Below are positions 26,325-34,485 of a stretch of DNA of 62,384 nucleotides, piece after piece. The number at the start of each line of letters is the position of its first letter. The first letter of the stretch is position 1. The translations under genes were made by a program, and so were the position numbers. Under the pieces are notes generated by a model, which was not told the origin of the DNA, did no database searches, and saw nothing but the letters and a program-made list of their open reading frames with translations. Source of the DNA: Bacillota bacterium (lineage in GTDB: Bacteria > Bacillota > Clostridia > Lachnospirales > Lachnospiraceae); the NCBI GenBank assembly GCA_030524555.1, contig JAUNGK010000003.1, forward strand, positions 4,214 through 66,597. The letters are read 5' to 3'.

Positions 26325-27188
26325 ATGGGTTTAATGGATATTGACTTCCCCAATATGGGGATTTACCTGAAAAATGTACCGAAAAGCTTCAGCGTATTTG
26401 GGTTTGAGATTGCGCTTTACGGGGTGATCATTGGACTTGGCGTAATAGCGGGAATTATATTTGCCGCCGGATGGGCCAAAAGAACCGGACAGGATCCGGA
26501 TTTGTATTGGGACTTTTCCATTTATGCGGTGATCTTTTCCATAATCGGTGCAAGAGTTTATTATGTAATTTTCGCATGGGACAGATACAAGGATAATCTA
26601 CTTAGCGTTTTCAATATCAGGGAGGGCGGTCTTGCCATTTACGGTGGGGTGATCGCTGCCTTTGCCACTTTGTTTATCTATGCAAGAATTAAAAAGCAAA
26701 ATGCTTTTCAGATGGCGGATACCGGCGTGCTTGGCCTGATTTTGGGACAGGTGATCGGAAGGTGGGGAAATTTCACCAACCGGGAGGTATTTGGCGAATA
26801 TACGGACGGCTTGCTCGCCATGAGGATACCTGTGGACATGGTTCGTCCTGAAGATATATCGGAGACTATTGCAGCACATATGACAGAAGGAGTGAATTAT
26901 ATTCAGGTGCATCCCACCTTTTTATATGAGAGCCTTTGGAATTTGGCGATTTTTGTATTAATGCTGCTATACTATAAGCACAAGAAGTTTGAAGGGGAAA
27001 TTGCACTTTTCTATCTGGGCGGATATGGACTGGGACGTGCGTGGATTGAGGGAATAAGAACCGATCAGCTTTTTATTCCGGGTACGCAGCTTCCGGTATC
27101 CCAGGTTTTGGCGATAGTTCTCTTTGTGGGAGCTGCTGTCTGCGATATCTTTATTCGTATGAAAATTAAAAAATCAGAAAAAAATTAA
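26325..27188 (+). CDS. lgt: Prolipoprotein diacylglyceryl transferase
   Basis: About 287 residues from the ATG at 26325; TTG 26292 and GTG 26295 also lie in frame behind AGGAAG and may be the true start, but family alignment favours MDIDFPNMGIYL near the N-terminus. Seven or so membrane segments. The family signature GRWGNFTNREVFG and a catalytic-region YGGVIAA are present, with LGRAWIEGIRTD near the end. It attaches diacylglycerol to the lipobox Cys of lipoproteins in the membrane. It is 54 nt after ychF and followed by two terminators. Confidence 0.94.
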   Translation: MGLMDIDFPNMGIYLKNVPKSFSVFGFEIALYGVIIGLGVIAGIIFAAGWAKRTGQDPDLYWDFSIYAVIFSIIGARVYYVIFAWDRYKDNLLSVFNIREGGLAIYGGVIAAFATLFIYARIKKQNAFQMADTGVLGLILGQVIGRWGNFTNREVFGEYTDGLLAMRIPVDMVRPEDISETIAAHMTEGVNYIQVHPTFLYESLWNLAIFVLMLLYYKHKKFEGEIALFYLGGYGLGRAWIEGIRTDQLFIPGTQLPVSQVLAIVLFVGAAVCDIFIRMKIKKSEKN

Positions 27189-27199
27189 AAAACTTTTTA

Positions 27200-27241
27200 C
27201 AATATCTAGTGAGCAGGATGAAAACTGTACACTAGATATTG
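27200..27241 (+). terminator. 12-bp hairpin after lgt
   Basis: A perfect stem (CAATATCTAGTG at 27200-27211 with CACTAGATATTG at 27230-27241) and an 18-nt loop. There is little T-run after it, so it may stabilise the 3' end rather than stop transcription. Confidence 0.5.
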
Positions 27242-27266
27242 TTATGTTACGAGAAAATCAGTGTTT

Positions 27267-27302
27267 ATGCGCTCTGCGTGGCCTTGCAGAGCGCATTTTT
27301 TT
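27267..27302 (+). terminator. Textbook intrinsic terminator before the dcw cluster
   Basis: A perfect 11-bp GC-rich stem (ATGCGCTCTGC with GCAGAGCGCAT) followed by a T-run of seven. Confidence 0.9.
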
Positions 27303-27304
27303 GC

Positions 27305-27333
27305 TTGCTTCCGTCGCTGAATTGAGTTAAAAT
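27305..27333 (+). promoter_or_regulatory. Promoter of the mraZ/dcw operon
   Basis: TTGCTT (27305-27310), a 17-bp spacer and TAAAAT (27328-27333). Transcription would start near 27340, at the first of the MraZ-type boxes. Confidence 0.55.
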
Positions 27334-27340
27334 GTACCTA

Positions 27341-27390
27341 AAAGTGGTGGAAAGTGGTAGATGGTGTGTAATATGTGGGTGAAAGTGGTA
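27341..27390 (+). promoter_or_regulatory. MraZ operator: GTGG-core boxes phased at one helical turn
   Basis: GTGG cores begin at 27344, 27354, 27375 and 27385, with a degenerate GTGT at 27364, giving steps of about 10 bp. The best copies read AAAGTGGTGG, AAAGTGGTAG and GAAAGTGGTA. MraZ proteins are known to bind arrays of GTGG-type direct repeats upstream of mraZ and repress the dcw operon. The array here lies just downstream of the predicted transcription start, as expected for a roadblock. Confidence 0.7.
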
Positions 27391-27477
27391 AATTTGATAC
27401 CCAAACGCTTTCCGTGGCAGACCATTTTGATACGAAGATAACGGGATAAGCCGGCCAATGACCTGAAGGAATGGGTG

Positions 27478-27915
27478 ATGCAGATGTTTATGGGAGAATA
27501 CAACCATACAATAGATGCTAAGGGCAGACTGATCATTCCTTCCAAATTCCGCGAAGTGTTAGGTGATGAATTTGTGGTGACTAAGGGAATGGACGGCTGT
27601 CTGTTTGTGTTTGACAATCCCGAGTGGAAGGCATTTGAAGAAAAGTTACATGGATTACCAATGATAGATAAGGAAGCAAGACAGTTTACCAGATTTTTTC
27701 TGGCAGGTGCGGCCAGTGTGGAGGTGGACAAGCAGGGAAGAATACTTCTTCCGGCTGTGCTTCGAGAATTTGCGGGAATTACCAAGGATGCTGTTTTAGT
27801 CGGTGTGGGAAGCAGAGTTGAAATCTGGAGTAAGGACAGATGGGAAGGCACCGTTACTTACCAGGATATGGAGGAAATTTCCAAACATATGATAGAGCTT
27901 GGTATCGGAATTTAA
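27478..27915 (+). CDS. mraZ: Transcriptional regulator MraZ
   Basis: About 145 residues. ATG 27478 has the best spacing (7 nt) to AAGGA; GTG 27475 and ATG 27484 are also in frame. It begins (M)[17 protein letters not shown] and repeats the fold with [19 protein letters not shown]: the two SpoVT/AbrB-like halves, each with a DxKGR-type core. MraZ assembles into a ring that binds the direct repeats upstream and represses division and wall genes, including its own. It is the first gene of the dcw cluster and sits 16 nt before rsmH. Confidence 0.96.
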   Translation: MQMFMGEYNHTIDAKGRLIIPSKFREVLGDEFVVTKGMDGCLFVFDNPEWKAFEEKLHGLPMIDKEARQFTRFFLAGAASVEVDKQGRILLPAVLREFAGITKDAVLVGVGSRVEIWSKDRWEGTVTYQDMEEISKHMIELGIGI

Positions 27916-27931
27916 GCGATTGGGAGTAAGA

Positions 27932-28873
27932 ATGTCATTTGAACATAAATCGGTATTGCTTTTCGAAACAATTGAAGGATTGAAGATCAGGCCTGACGGT
28001 ATCTATGTGGACGGAACCTTAGGGGGCGGCGGACACTCCGCTCAGATTGCGGCGAGGCTTAAGGATAGCGGCAGACTGATCGGCATTGATCAGGATCAGG
28101 CAGCAATAGATGCGGCGAAAAGCAGGCTTGCTGATTTTGGAAGCAAGGTGACGATTGTGAGAGACAATTACCGGAACACCAAATCGGTGCTTGCTTCCTT
28201 AGGTATTACCAAGATTGATGGCATGATGCTTGATCTGGGCGTATCCTCCTATCAGCTGGATACCGGAGAGAGAGGATTTTCCTATCGGTTTGATACGCCT
28301 CTTGACATGAGAATGGATCAACGGCAAAGCTTTTGTGCAAGGGATATCGTGAATGATTACAGCGAAATGGAGTTATACCGTGTAATACGGGATTACGGGG
28401 AAGATAAGTTCGCCAAGAATATAGCCAAGCACATTGTAAATGCAAGAAAGAATGGACCTATAGAAACGACGGGGGAGCTGAATGAAATTATCAGAGCGGC
28501 CATACCTGCCAAAATGCGCACAGAGGGCGGCCATCCCTCTAAGAGAACCTTTCAGGCGATCAGAATAGAGTGCAACAAAGAGCTTGAGGTGCTTAAGGAG
28601 TCCATAGAAGAGCTGATTGACCTGTTAAATCCCGGCGGGCGCCTTTGCATCATTACCTTTCATTCGCTGGAGGATCGGATTGTAAAAACTGCTTTCAGGC
28701 AGGCGGAGAACCCGTGTATTTGTCCTCCAAGCTTTCCGGTATGTGTGTGTGGAAGGACAAGCAAGGGCAGAGCGGTAACAGGAAAACCGATTTTACCCGG
28801 CGAGGAAGAGCTTAACCAAAATACCAGATCGAAGAGCGCAAAGCTTAGGATTTTTGAGAAGGCGTCCGGGTGA
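27932..28873 (+). CDS. rsmH: 16S rRNA (cytosine-1402-N4)-methyltransferase RsmH
   Basis: A 313-residue protein from the ATG at 27932 (GGGAG 5 nt upstream). The SAM-binding site [10 protein letters not shown] is near the N-terminus, with [20 protein letters not shown] and [10 protein letters not shown] following, all family motifs. It methylates C1402 in the ribosomal decoding centre and is by convention the second gene of the dcw cluster. Confidence 0.96.
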   Translation: MSFEHKSVLLFETIEGLKIRPDGIYVDGTLGGGGHSAQIAARLKDSGRLIGIDQDQAAIDAAKSRLADFGSKVTIVRDNYRNTKSVLASLGITKIDGMMLDLGVSSYQLDTGERGFSYRFDTPLDMRMDQRQSFCARDIVNDYSEMELYRVIRDYGEDKFAKNIAKHIVNARKNGPIETTGELNEIIRAAIPAKMRTEGGHPSKRTFQAIRIECNKELEVLKESIEELIDLLNPGGRLCIITFHSLEDRIVKTAFRQAENPCICPPSFPVCVCGRTSKGRAVTGKPILPGEEELNQNTRSKSAKLRIFEKASG

Positions 28874-28916
28874 GGACGAGGAAAAAATATATTTAGCTGC
28901 TGCAGGAGGTTTTGAA

Positions 28917-29414
28917 ATGGCGGTAAATGCAAGAGAAAGAAATAAAAGTGCATACAGAAGCGGTGTCTATGTACACGGGAATGCTGCCGCCAGAAGACAG
29001 GCGCAGGAGACCCCAAGGTTTTATGTAGTACCAGACCGGCAAAGAGGTGTAAGACATCCGGCCAAAAGTGTGCGCAGAAACAGAGAGAAAGCTCTCTATA
29101 TGAATATTGGATATGTGTTGTTTCTGGCGGTGGCAATTGTGGCAGCGGCATTTATTCTTACAGGATATTTGACACTTCAGGCCGATATTACAAGCAGTAT
29201 CAAAAATATCTCCCAAATGGAGAGCACGCTGAATGAATTAAAGCTTACCAATGACGAAAACTACAGCAGAATAACAAGCAGCGTGGATTTGGAAGAGGTA
29301 AAAAGAATTGCCATTCAGGAGCTGGGAATGTGCTATGCCAAGGAGGGGCAGATTGTTGAGTTTCATGGTGAGGGCAGTGACTATGTAAGGCAGACAGGTG
29401 AAATCCCTGATTAA
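28917..29414 (+). CDS. ftsL: Cell division protein FtsL (septum formation initiator-like)
   Basis: A 165-residue bitopic protein from the ATG at 28917 behind a perfect AGGAGG. The cytoplasmic N-terminal part is long and basic (about 60 residues, Arg/Lys/Ala-rich), then one membrane helix (about 62-85, YVLFLAVAIVAAAFILTGYL) and a coiled-coil-prone external part (about 88-125). It partners FtsB/DivIC and FtsQ/DivIB to activate septal wall synthesis. FtsL is poorly conserved, so position between rsmH and the PBP gene is part of the evidence. Confidence 0.85.
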   Translation: MAVNARERNKSAYRSGVYVHGNAAARRQAQETPRFYVVPDRQRGVRHPAKSVRRNREKALYMNIGYVLFLAVAIVAAAFILTGYLTLQADITSSIKNISQMESTLNELKLTNDENYSRITSSVDLEEVKRIAIQELGMCYAKEGQIVEFHGEGSDYVRQTGEIPD

Positions 29415-29427
29415 AGCAGGTGTAAGA

Positions 29428-31695
29428 ATGGATAACAGGAAAAGAAACAATAAGTTCACAATTAAAATGCAAAAGAAGCTGGTAGTGCTGTTTATTATGG
29501 TGCTGCTGGCTTTTGTGGGATTATCCTACCGTTTATTTACGATTACGAGAGACAATGGTGAAAGGTACAAAAAGCAGGTGCTTTCCCAGCAGAAGTATGA
29601 CAGCACAACGCTGCCTTACAAGAGAGGCTCTATTCTGGATACCAATGGAAGCATACTTGCTTCCAGTGAAAAGGTATACAATGTGGTTCTGGATGCTGTT
29701 GCAGTATCTGAAGATGAGTCTTATCTGGAGCCTACGCTGGAGGCTCTCAGAAGTAAGATTGGGGCTGACACATCCGAGGTGCGGGCTTATATAGCGGAAA
29801 ACGGGGAGACCTCCCGTTACCATGTACTGGCTAAACGGCTGGAGTTTGAGGAAATTCAGGGGCTGATGGAGCTTATCAATGAAGAAGGTTCACTGGTGAA
29901 GGGTGTGTGGTTTGAGGAAGAATACAAGAGAACCTATCCGGGAGGCAGCCTTGCCTGTGATGTGATTGGTTTTACTACCAGTGATAACGTGGGCTCTTAT
30001 GGGCTGGAGGAATATTATAATGATACGCTTTCCGGCACACCCGGCAGGGAGTATGGATATTTGAATGATGATTCCAATTTGGAGAGAACCACTATTCCTG
30101 CAGTGGACGGAAACAGCATAGTAACCACTATAGACATCAATATCCAGAGTATTGTGGAAAAGTATCTGAAAAAGTTTGACGAGCAGTATCGGGATAATGA
30201 GCATGAAGGGAACGGCTCCAACAATACAGGCTGTATCATCATGGACGTAAACAGCGGTGAAGTTCTGGCTATGGCAAGCTATCCTGTGTTTGACCTAAAT
30301 GATACCAGGAATCTTGAGGCTCTGATAGGTATGCGGATGTTGGATGCAGAGGGCAAGAAGACAGAGGAATATATTAATGCGGAAAATTTATCTGTTCTGG
30401 AAAACGACACGGAGATCATGTATCAGAACCTAAATGCACTATGGAAGAATTTCTGTATCTGTGACGCATATGAGCCGGGGTCTGTGTCTAAGCCCTTTAC
30501 GGTAGCGGCGGGAATTGAAAGCGGAAGCATTACGGGAAATGAATCCTATTATTGTGAAGGTAAAAGGGAAATAGGAGGCTGGCCGATTTCCTGCCATAAT
30601 ACTTATGGAGACGGCTGGCTGACCGTTACGGAGGGTATTGAGCGTTCCTGCAACGTGAATATGATGTATGTTGCGGAAGCTACCGGCATAAGTACTTTTA
30701 CCGAATTTCAGCATATTTTCAACCTGGGACTGAAAACCAATATTGATCTGGCCGGGGAAGCAAGAACCGCCAGTATGGTTTATACCAAGACTACCATGGG
30801 GCCTACGGAGCTTGCTACCTGCAGCTTCGGACAAGGCTACAATGCTACCATGATTCAGATGATGTCAGGCTTTTGCTCGCTGATTAACGGCGGATATTAT
30901 TATGAGCCTCATGTTGTGAAAAAGATCATCAGTCCTTCGGGAGCAACGGTTCAAAATATTGAGCCCAGAGTTTTACGTCAGACCATTTCGGAAACCACTT
31001 CGGCAAAGCTTAGAGAAATGTGTAATCAGGTAGTGACAGGAGAGAAGGGAACCGGAAAAACCGCCAGACCGGCAGGCTATATGATCGGCGGAAAGACGGG
31101 AACGGCAGAGACGCTTCCCCGTGGCAACCGTGAGTATGTGGTATCCTTTTTGGGATATGCTCCTGCAGATGATCCGCAGATTGCCATTTATGTGGTGGTG
31201 GACAGACCCAATGTTTCCAAGTCAATTATGGATGATGCCAAGTATGCCACAAGAATCGTGCGAAGCATATTGACAGAGGTTCTTCCCTACATGGGCATTT
31301 ACATGACGGAGGAGCTTAGTGAGGAAGAGATAAAAGAACTGGAAGAACTGCAGATTGAGATTATGACGCCTCCTGCGTCATCAGAGACAGAAGGAGAGGG
31401 TGAAGGAACCGGAGAGGAAGGAACCAGAGAGGAGGGCACTTCTACAGGCGGTGAAGGAACCGGTGAAAACACGGAAGAGGGTGAAGGAACCGACGAAAAT
31501 CAGGAGCGCGAAGAGCCATGGAAGGATTTCCCTATTGACCCTGAAACGGGATATGCGGTTGATCCCAATACGGGAAATTACGTTGACCCTGATACAGGCG
31601 CTGTACTTGGCGGAAGCTTTGAGGGCAGCAGTACGCAGGGTACCGGAGATGGCGGACAGGAAGGCGCAGAGGCTTCCCCTACACCCGAGGAATAG
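29428..31695 (+). CDS. Class B penicillin-binding protein (FtsI/PBP2-type transpeptidase)
   Basis: A 755-residue protein; the ATG at 29428 gives a basic cytoplasmic start and one membrane helix (about 14-35). A PBP dimer domain (RGSILDTNGSILA) precedes the transpeptidase domain, with active-site SVSK (YEPGSVSKPF), SCN and KTGTAE all intact. It cross-links septal peptidoglycan with an FtsW-type partner. A C-terminal extension of about 110 residues is unusual: Glu/Gly/Thr-rich repeats, then three DPxTG-like units (DPETGYAV, DPNTGNYV, DPDTGAVL), and a Pro/Glu end. No PASTA domain is present. It may be FtsI proper, with the next gene the sporulation paralogue. Confidence 0.94.
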   Translation: MDNRKRNNKFTIKMQKKLVVLFIMVLLAFVGLSYRLFTITRDNGERYKKQVLSQQKYDSTTLPYKRGSILDTNGSILASSEKVYNVVLDAVAVSEDESYLEPTLEALRSKIGADTSEVRAYIAENGETSRYHVLAKRLEFEEIQGLMELINEEGSLVKGVWFEEEYKRTYPGGSLACDVIGFTTSDNVGSYGLEEYYNDTLSGTPGREYGYLNDDSNLERTTIPAVDGNSIVTTIDINIQSIVEKYLKKFDEQYRDNEHEGNGSNNTGCIIMDVNSGEVLAMASYPVFDLNDTRNLEALIGMRMLDAEGKKTEEYINAENLSVLENDTEIMYQNLNALWKNFCICDAYEPGSVSKPFTVAAGIESGSITGNESYYCEGKREIGGWPISCHNTYGDGWLTVTEGIERSCNVNMMYVAEATGISTFTEFQHIFNLGLKTNIDLAGEARTASMVYTKTTMGPTELATCSFGQGYNATMIQMMSGFCSLINGGYYYEPHVVKKIISPSGATVQNIEPRVLRQTISETTSAKLREMCNQVVTGEKGTGKTARPAGYMIGGKTGTAETLPRGNREYVVSFLGYAPADDPQIAIYVVVDRPNVSKSIMDDAKYATRIVRSILTEVLPYMGIYMTEELSEEEIKELEELQIEIMTPPASSETEGEGEGTGEEGTREEGTSTGGEGTGENTEEGEGTDENQEREEPWKDFPIDPETGYAVDPNTGNYVDPDTGAVLGGSFEGSSTQGTGDGGQEGAEASPTPEE
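31399..31492 (+). repeat. Short tandem-type repeat in the PBP C-terminal tail
   Basis: GGTGAAGGAACCG occurs exactly at 31399, 31449 and 31480, with a further degenerate copy around 31416. It encodes GEGT units of the acidic tail and could expand or contract. Confidence 0.6.
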
Positions 31696-31709
31696 GCATT
31701 TTTAAGAAT

Positions 31710-31759
31710 AACCTCATAGATAAGGTAATAAATTGTAATAATACCTTTTCTATGAGGTT
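31710..31759 (+). promoter_or_regulatory. Hairpin sequestering the ribosome binding site of the second PBP gene
   Basis: An 18-bp stem with a single mismatch (arms 31710-31727 and 31742-31759, 14-nt loop). The 3' arm contains the GAGG ribosome binding site (31754-31757) that lies 5 nt before the ATG at 31763, and the 5' arm begins AACCTC, its complement. There is no T-run, so this looks like a translational control element rather than a terminator. Confidence 0.55.
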
Positions 31760-31762
31760 TCT

Positions 31763-33493
31763 ATGGTAAAACACAAAACATTTATCAGAAAGAAGATAGT
31801 CACCGTGTTTTTCGTCTGCTTTGCTATTTTTCTGATATTGGCAGGCAGGCTGGTGTATTTGATGGTTTTTCGGTCCGATTATTATTCAGAGCAGGCAAAG
31901 GAGCTTCATGAAAGGGAGAGAAGCATTAAGGCTGCCCGGGGAAGGATCCTGGATGCGGGCGGTACCGTCATTGCAGACAATAAAACGGTATGTACAATTT
32001 CGGTTATTCACAATCAGGTTAAGGATCCTGATAAAATTGTAGAGGTACTAAGCAGAGAACTTGAGCTTTCAGAGGAATATGTGAGAAAGCGGGTAGAAAA
32101 GTATTCTTCCATTGAAAGGATCAAGAGCAATGTGGATAAGGAAACCGGGGACGCTATCAGAGCCTACAAGCTGGAGGGCGTCAAGGTGGATGAGGATTAT
32201 AAACGATACTATCCGTATGGAGAGCTTGCTTCTAAGGTACTTGGCTTTACCGGAGGGGATAATCAGGGCATTATCGGCATTGAGGTTAAATATGAAGAAT
32301 ATCTGAGGGGGACGGAAGGAACCATTCTTACGATTACGGATGCCAGAGGAGTGGAAATCAGTGAAGCAGGAGAGGAACGGATAGAACCTATTGCCGGAAG
32401 GGATTTGTATACCAGCCTCGATATCAATATCCAAAGCTATGCCACGCAGCTTGCAAAGCAGGTCTTGGAGACCAAGCAGGCGGAAAGGGTATCCATAGTG
32501 GTTATGAATCCGCAAAACGGTGAGATTATGGCAATGGTGGATGTGCCGGAATTTGATTTAAATAATCCTTATGAACTGCCAGAGGAAATGAATGCAGAGG
32601 AACTTTCAGAGGAAAAAAGGCAGGAGCTTTTAAATGCGATGTGGCGTAACGGATGCATCAGCGATACCTATGAGCCGGGGTCTACCTTTAAAATCATTAC
32701 CGCAGCCGCAGGCTTAGAGGGCGGTGTTGTCACCACCGAAGACCGCTTTAACTGCCCCGGCTATATTATGGTGGAGGACCGGCGGATCAGATGTCATAAG
32801 ATTGCGGGACACGGATCACAAAATTTTATTGAGGCAACCATGAATTCCTGTAACCCGGTATTTATAACCGTAGGCCTAAGGCTGGGGGTGGAAAATTATT
32901 ATCAGTATTTTACCCGGTTTGGATTAAAAGAAAAAACAGGTGTGGACCTTCCCGGCGAGGCGGGAACCATTATGCACAAGATGGAGGATATGAAGGCGGT
33001 GGAGCTGGCAACCGTTGCTTTTGGCCAGTCCTTTCAGATTACACCCATACAGCTTGCCACAACGGTTTCCTCTATTATTAACGGAGGCAACAGGGTGACG
33101 CCCCATATCGGGGTTGCAGTATCTGACAGGGAACAGACAAACATAGAAAGGTTCTCATATCCTGTAAAGGAGCATATTGTATCAGAGGAAACCTCTGCTA
33201 CCATGCGGATGATTCTGGAGCAGGTGGTGGAGAACGGAACAGGGAAGAACGGCTATGTGGAGGGAGCCAGGGTAGGTGGGAAAACAGCCACAAGCCAGAC
33301 GCTTCCCAGAGGAAGCGGCAGGTATATTGCTTCCTTTATCGGATTTGCACCGGCAGATGACCCGCAGGTGCTTGCACTGGCTATCATTCATAATCCGCAG
33401 GGAGTATATTATGGCGGTCAGGTAGCGGCGCCGGTAGTGCGGCAGCTTTTTGAAAATATTCTTCCTTATTTAGAAAAAATGGATTATAATTGA
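31763..33493 (+). CDS. Second class B penicillin-binding protein (SpoVD/StoV-like)
   Basis: A 576-residue protein with one N-terminal membrane helix (about 11-33), a dimer domain (ARGRILDAGGTVI) and a transpeptidase domain. The nucleophile motif STFK (YEPGSTFK) and SCN are intact. The third motif, normally KTGT, reads KTATSQ: the Gly of KTG is replaced by Ala, confirmed in the codons at 33281-33292. It lacks the PASTA domain of Bacillus SpoVD. Two class B PBPs in tandem at this place usually divide into vegetative FtsI and sporulation SpoVD; this is probably the latter. Its ribosome binding site is buried in a hairpin. Confidence 0.9.
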   Translation: MVKHKTFIRKKIVTVFFVCFAIFLILAGRLVYLMVFRSDYYSEQAKELHERERSIKAARGRILDAGGTVIADNKTVCTISVIHNQVKDPDKIVEVLSRELELSEEYVRKRVEKYSSIERIKSNVDKETGDAIRAYKLEGVKVDEDYKRYYPYGELASKVLGFTGGDNQGIIGIEVKYEEYLRGTEGTILTITDARGVEISEAGEERIEPIAGRDLYTSLDINIQSYATQLAKQVLETKQAERVSIVVMNPQNGEIMAMVDVPEFDLNNPYELPEEMNAEELSEEKRQELLNAMWRNGCISDTYEPGSTFKIITAAAGLEGGVVTTEDRFNCPGYIMVEDRRIRCHKIAGHGSQNFIEATMNSCNPVFITVGLRLGVENYYQYFTRFGLKEKTGVDLPGEAGTIMHKMEDMKAVELATVAFGQSFQITPIQLATTVSSIINGGNRVTPHIGVAVSDREQTNIERFSYPVKEHIVSEETSATMRMILEQVVENGTGKNGYVEGARVGGKTATSQTLPRGSGRYIASFIGFAPADDPQVLALAIIHNPQGVYYGGQVAAPVVRQLFENILPYLEKMDYN

Positions 33494-33505
33494 GAGGTGC
33501 AGGTA

Positions 33506-34468
33506 GTGGTGGGTAATCATGTTATTTTGCCTATGCTGATTTCCTTTGGTCTTAGTGTAGTGCTTGGGCCATTGATTATTCCCTTCCTTAAGAGGTTAAA
33601 GGTAGGACAGACGGTGCGGGAGGACGGACCTCATACGCATCTTAAGAAATCGGGAACGCCTACCATGGGTGGTATTCTGATTTTGGTCAGCGTGGCGGTT
33701 ACAACGATACTGTACGCAGGAAAATATCCAAGGATTGTGCCCGTATTTTTCCTCACTATGGGCTTTGGACTGATTGGATTTTTAGATGATTATATTAAGG
33801 TAGTGCGAAGAAATTCCATGGGGCTTTATCCATGGCAGAAGATGCTGCTGCAGCTTATTATAACAGGCGTGTTTGCGTGGTACGTATTTCATTCCGGTGA
33901 TGTGCAGACGGCGATGCGGATTCCCTTTGTGAAGGGGTACTATCTGAATATGGGATGGCTTGGGGTTCCTTTTTTGTTTTTGGTGGTGACGGGGACTGCC
34001 AACGGGACGAATTTTACAGATGGTCTGGATGGTCTGGTGAGCAGTGTGACGGTTATGGTGGCTACTTTTTTTACGGTGGCATCCATAGGTACGGGGGCAG
34101 GGATTGAACCCATTACCTGTGCTGTTGCGGGAGCATTGCTTGGTTTTCTGCTGTTTAATGTTCATCCGGCCAGTGTTTTTATGGGAGATACAGGCTCTTT
34201 GGCACTTGGAGGATTTGTGGCAGGGTGCGCTTACATGATGCAGATGCCGCTGTTTTTGCCGGTAGTTGGCTTTATTTATGTAGTAGAGGTTTTATCGGTG
34301 ATTATTCAGGTGGTTTATTTTAAATTAAGCGGAGGAAAAAGATTTTTTAAAATGGCTCCGCTGCACCATCATTTTGAGCTGTGCGGTTTTAAAGAAACCA
34401 AAGTGGTGGCGATTTTCTCCATCCTTACGGCAGCGCTTTGTCTGCTGGCATTGATGGGAATTTCTTAA
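33506..34468 (+). CDS. mraY: Phospho-N-acetylmuramoyl-pentapeptide-transferase MraY
   Basis: About 320 residues. GTG 33506 has a suitable distance to GAGAGG; GTG 33497 is an alternative. A polytopic membrane enzyme with the family motifs EDGPHTHLKKSGTPTMGG, FLDDYIKV, TDGLDGL and the C-terminal APLHHHFE. It moves phospho-MurNAc-pentapeptide onto undecaprenyl phosphate to make lipid I. Confidence 0.96.
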   Translation: MVGNHVILPMLISFGLSVVLGPLIIPFLKRLKVGQTVREDGPHTHLKKSGTPTMGGILILVSVAVTTILYAGKYPRIVPVFFLTMGFGLIGFLDDYIKVVRRNSMGLYPWQKMLLQLIITGVFAWYVFHSGDVQTAMRIPFVKGYYLNMGWLGVPFLFLVVTGTANGTNFTDGLDGLVSSVTVMVATFFTVASIGTGAGIEPITCAVAGALLGFLLFNVHPASVFMGDTGSLALGGFVAGCAYMMQMPLFLPVVGFIYVVEVLSVIIQVVYFKLSGGKRFFKMAPLHHHFELCGFKETKVVAIFSILTAALCLLALMGIS

Positions 34469-34485
34469 GGAAAGGACATGACGTT

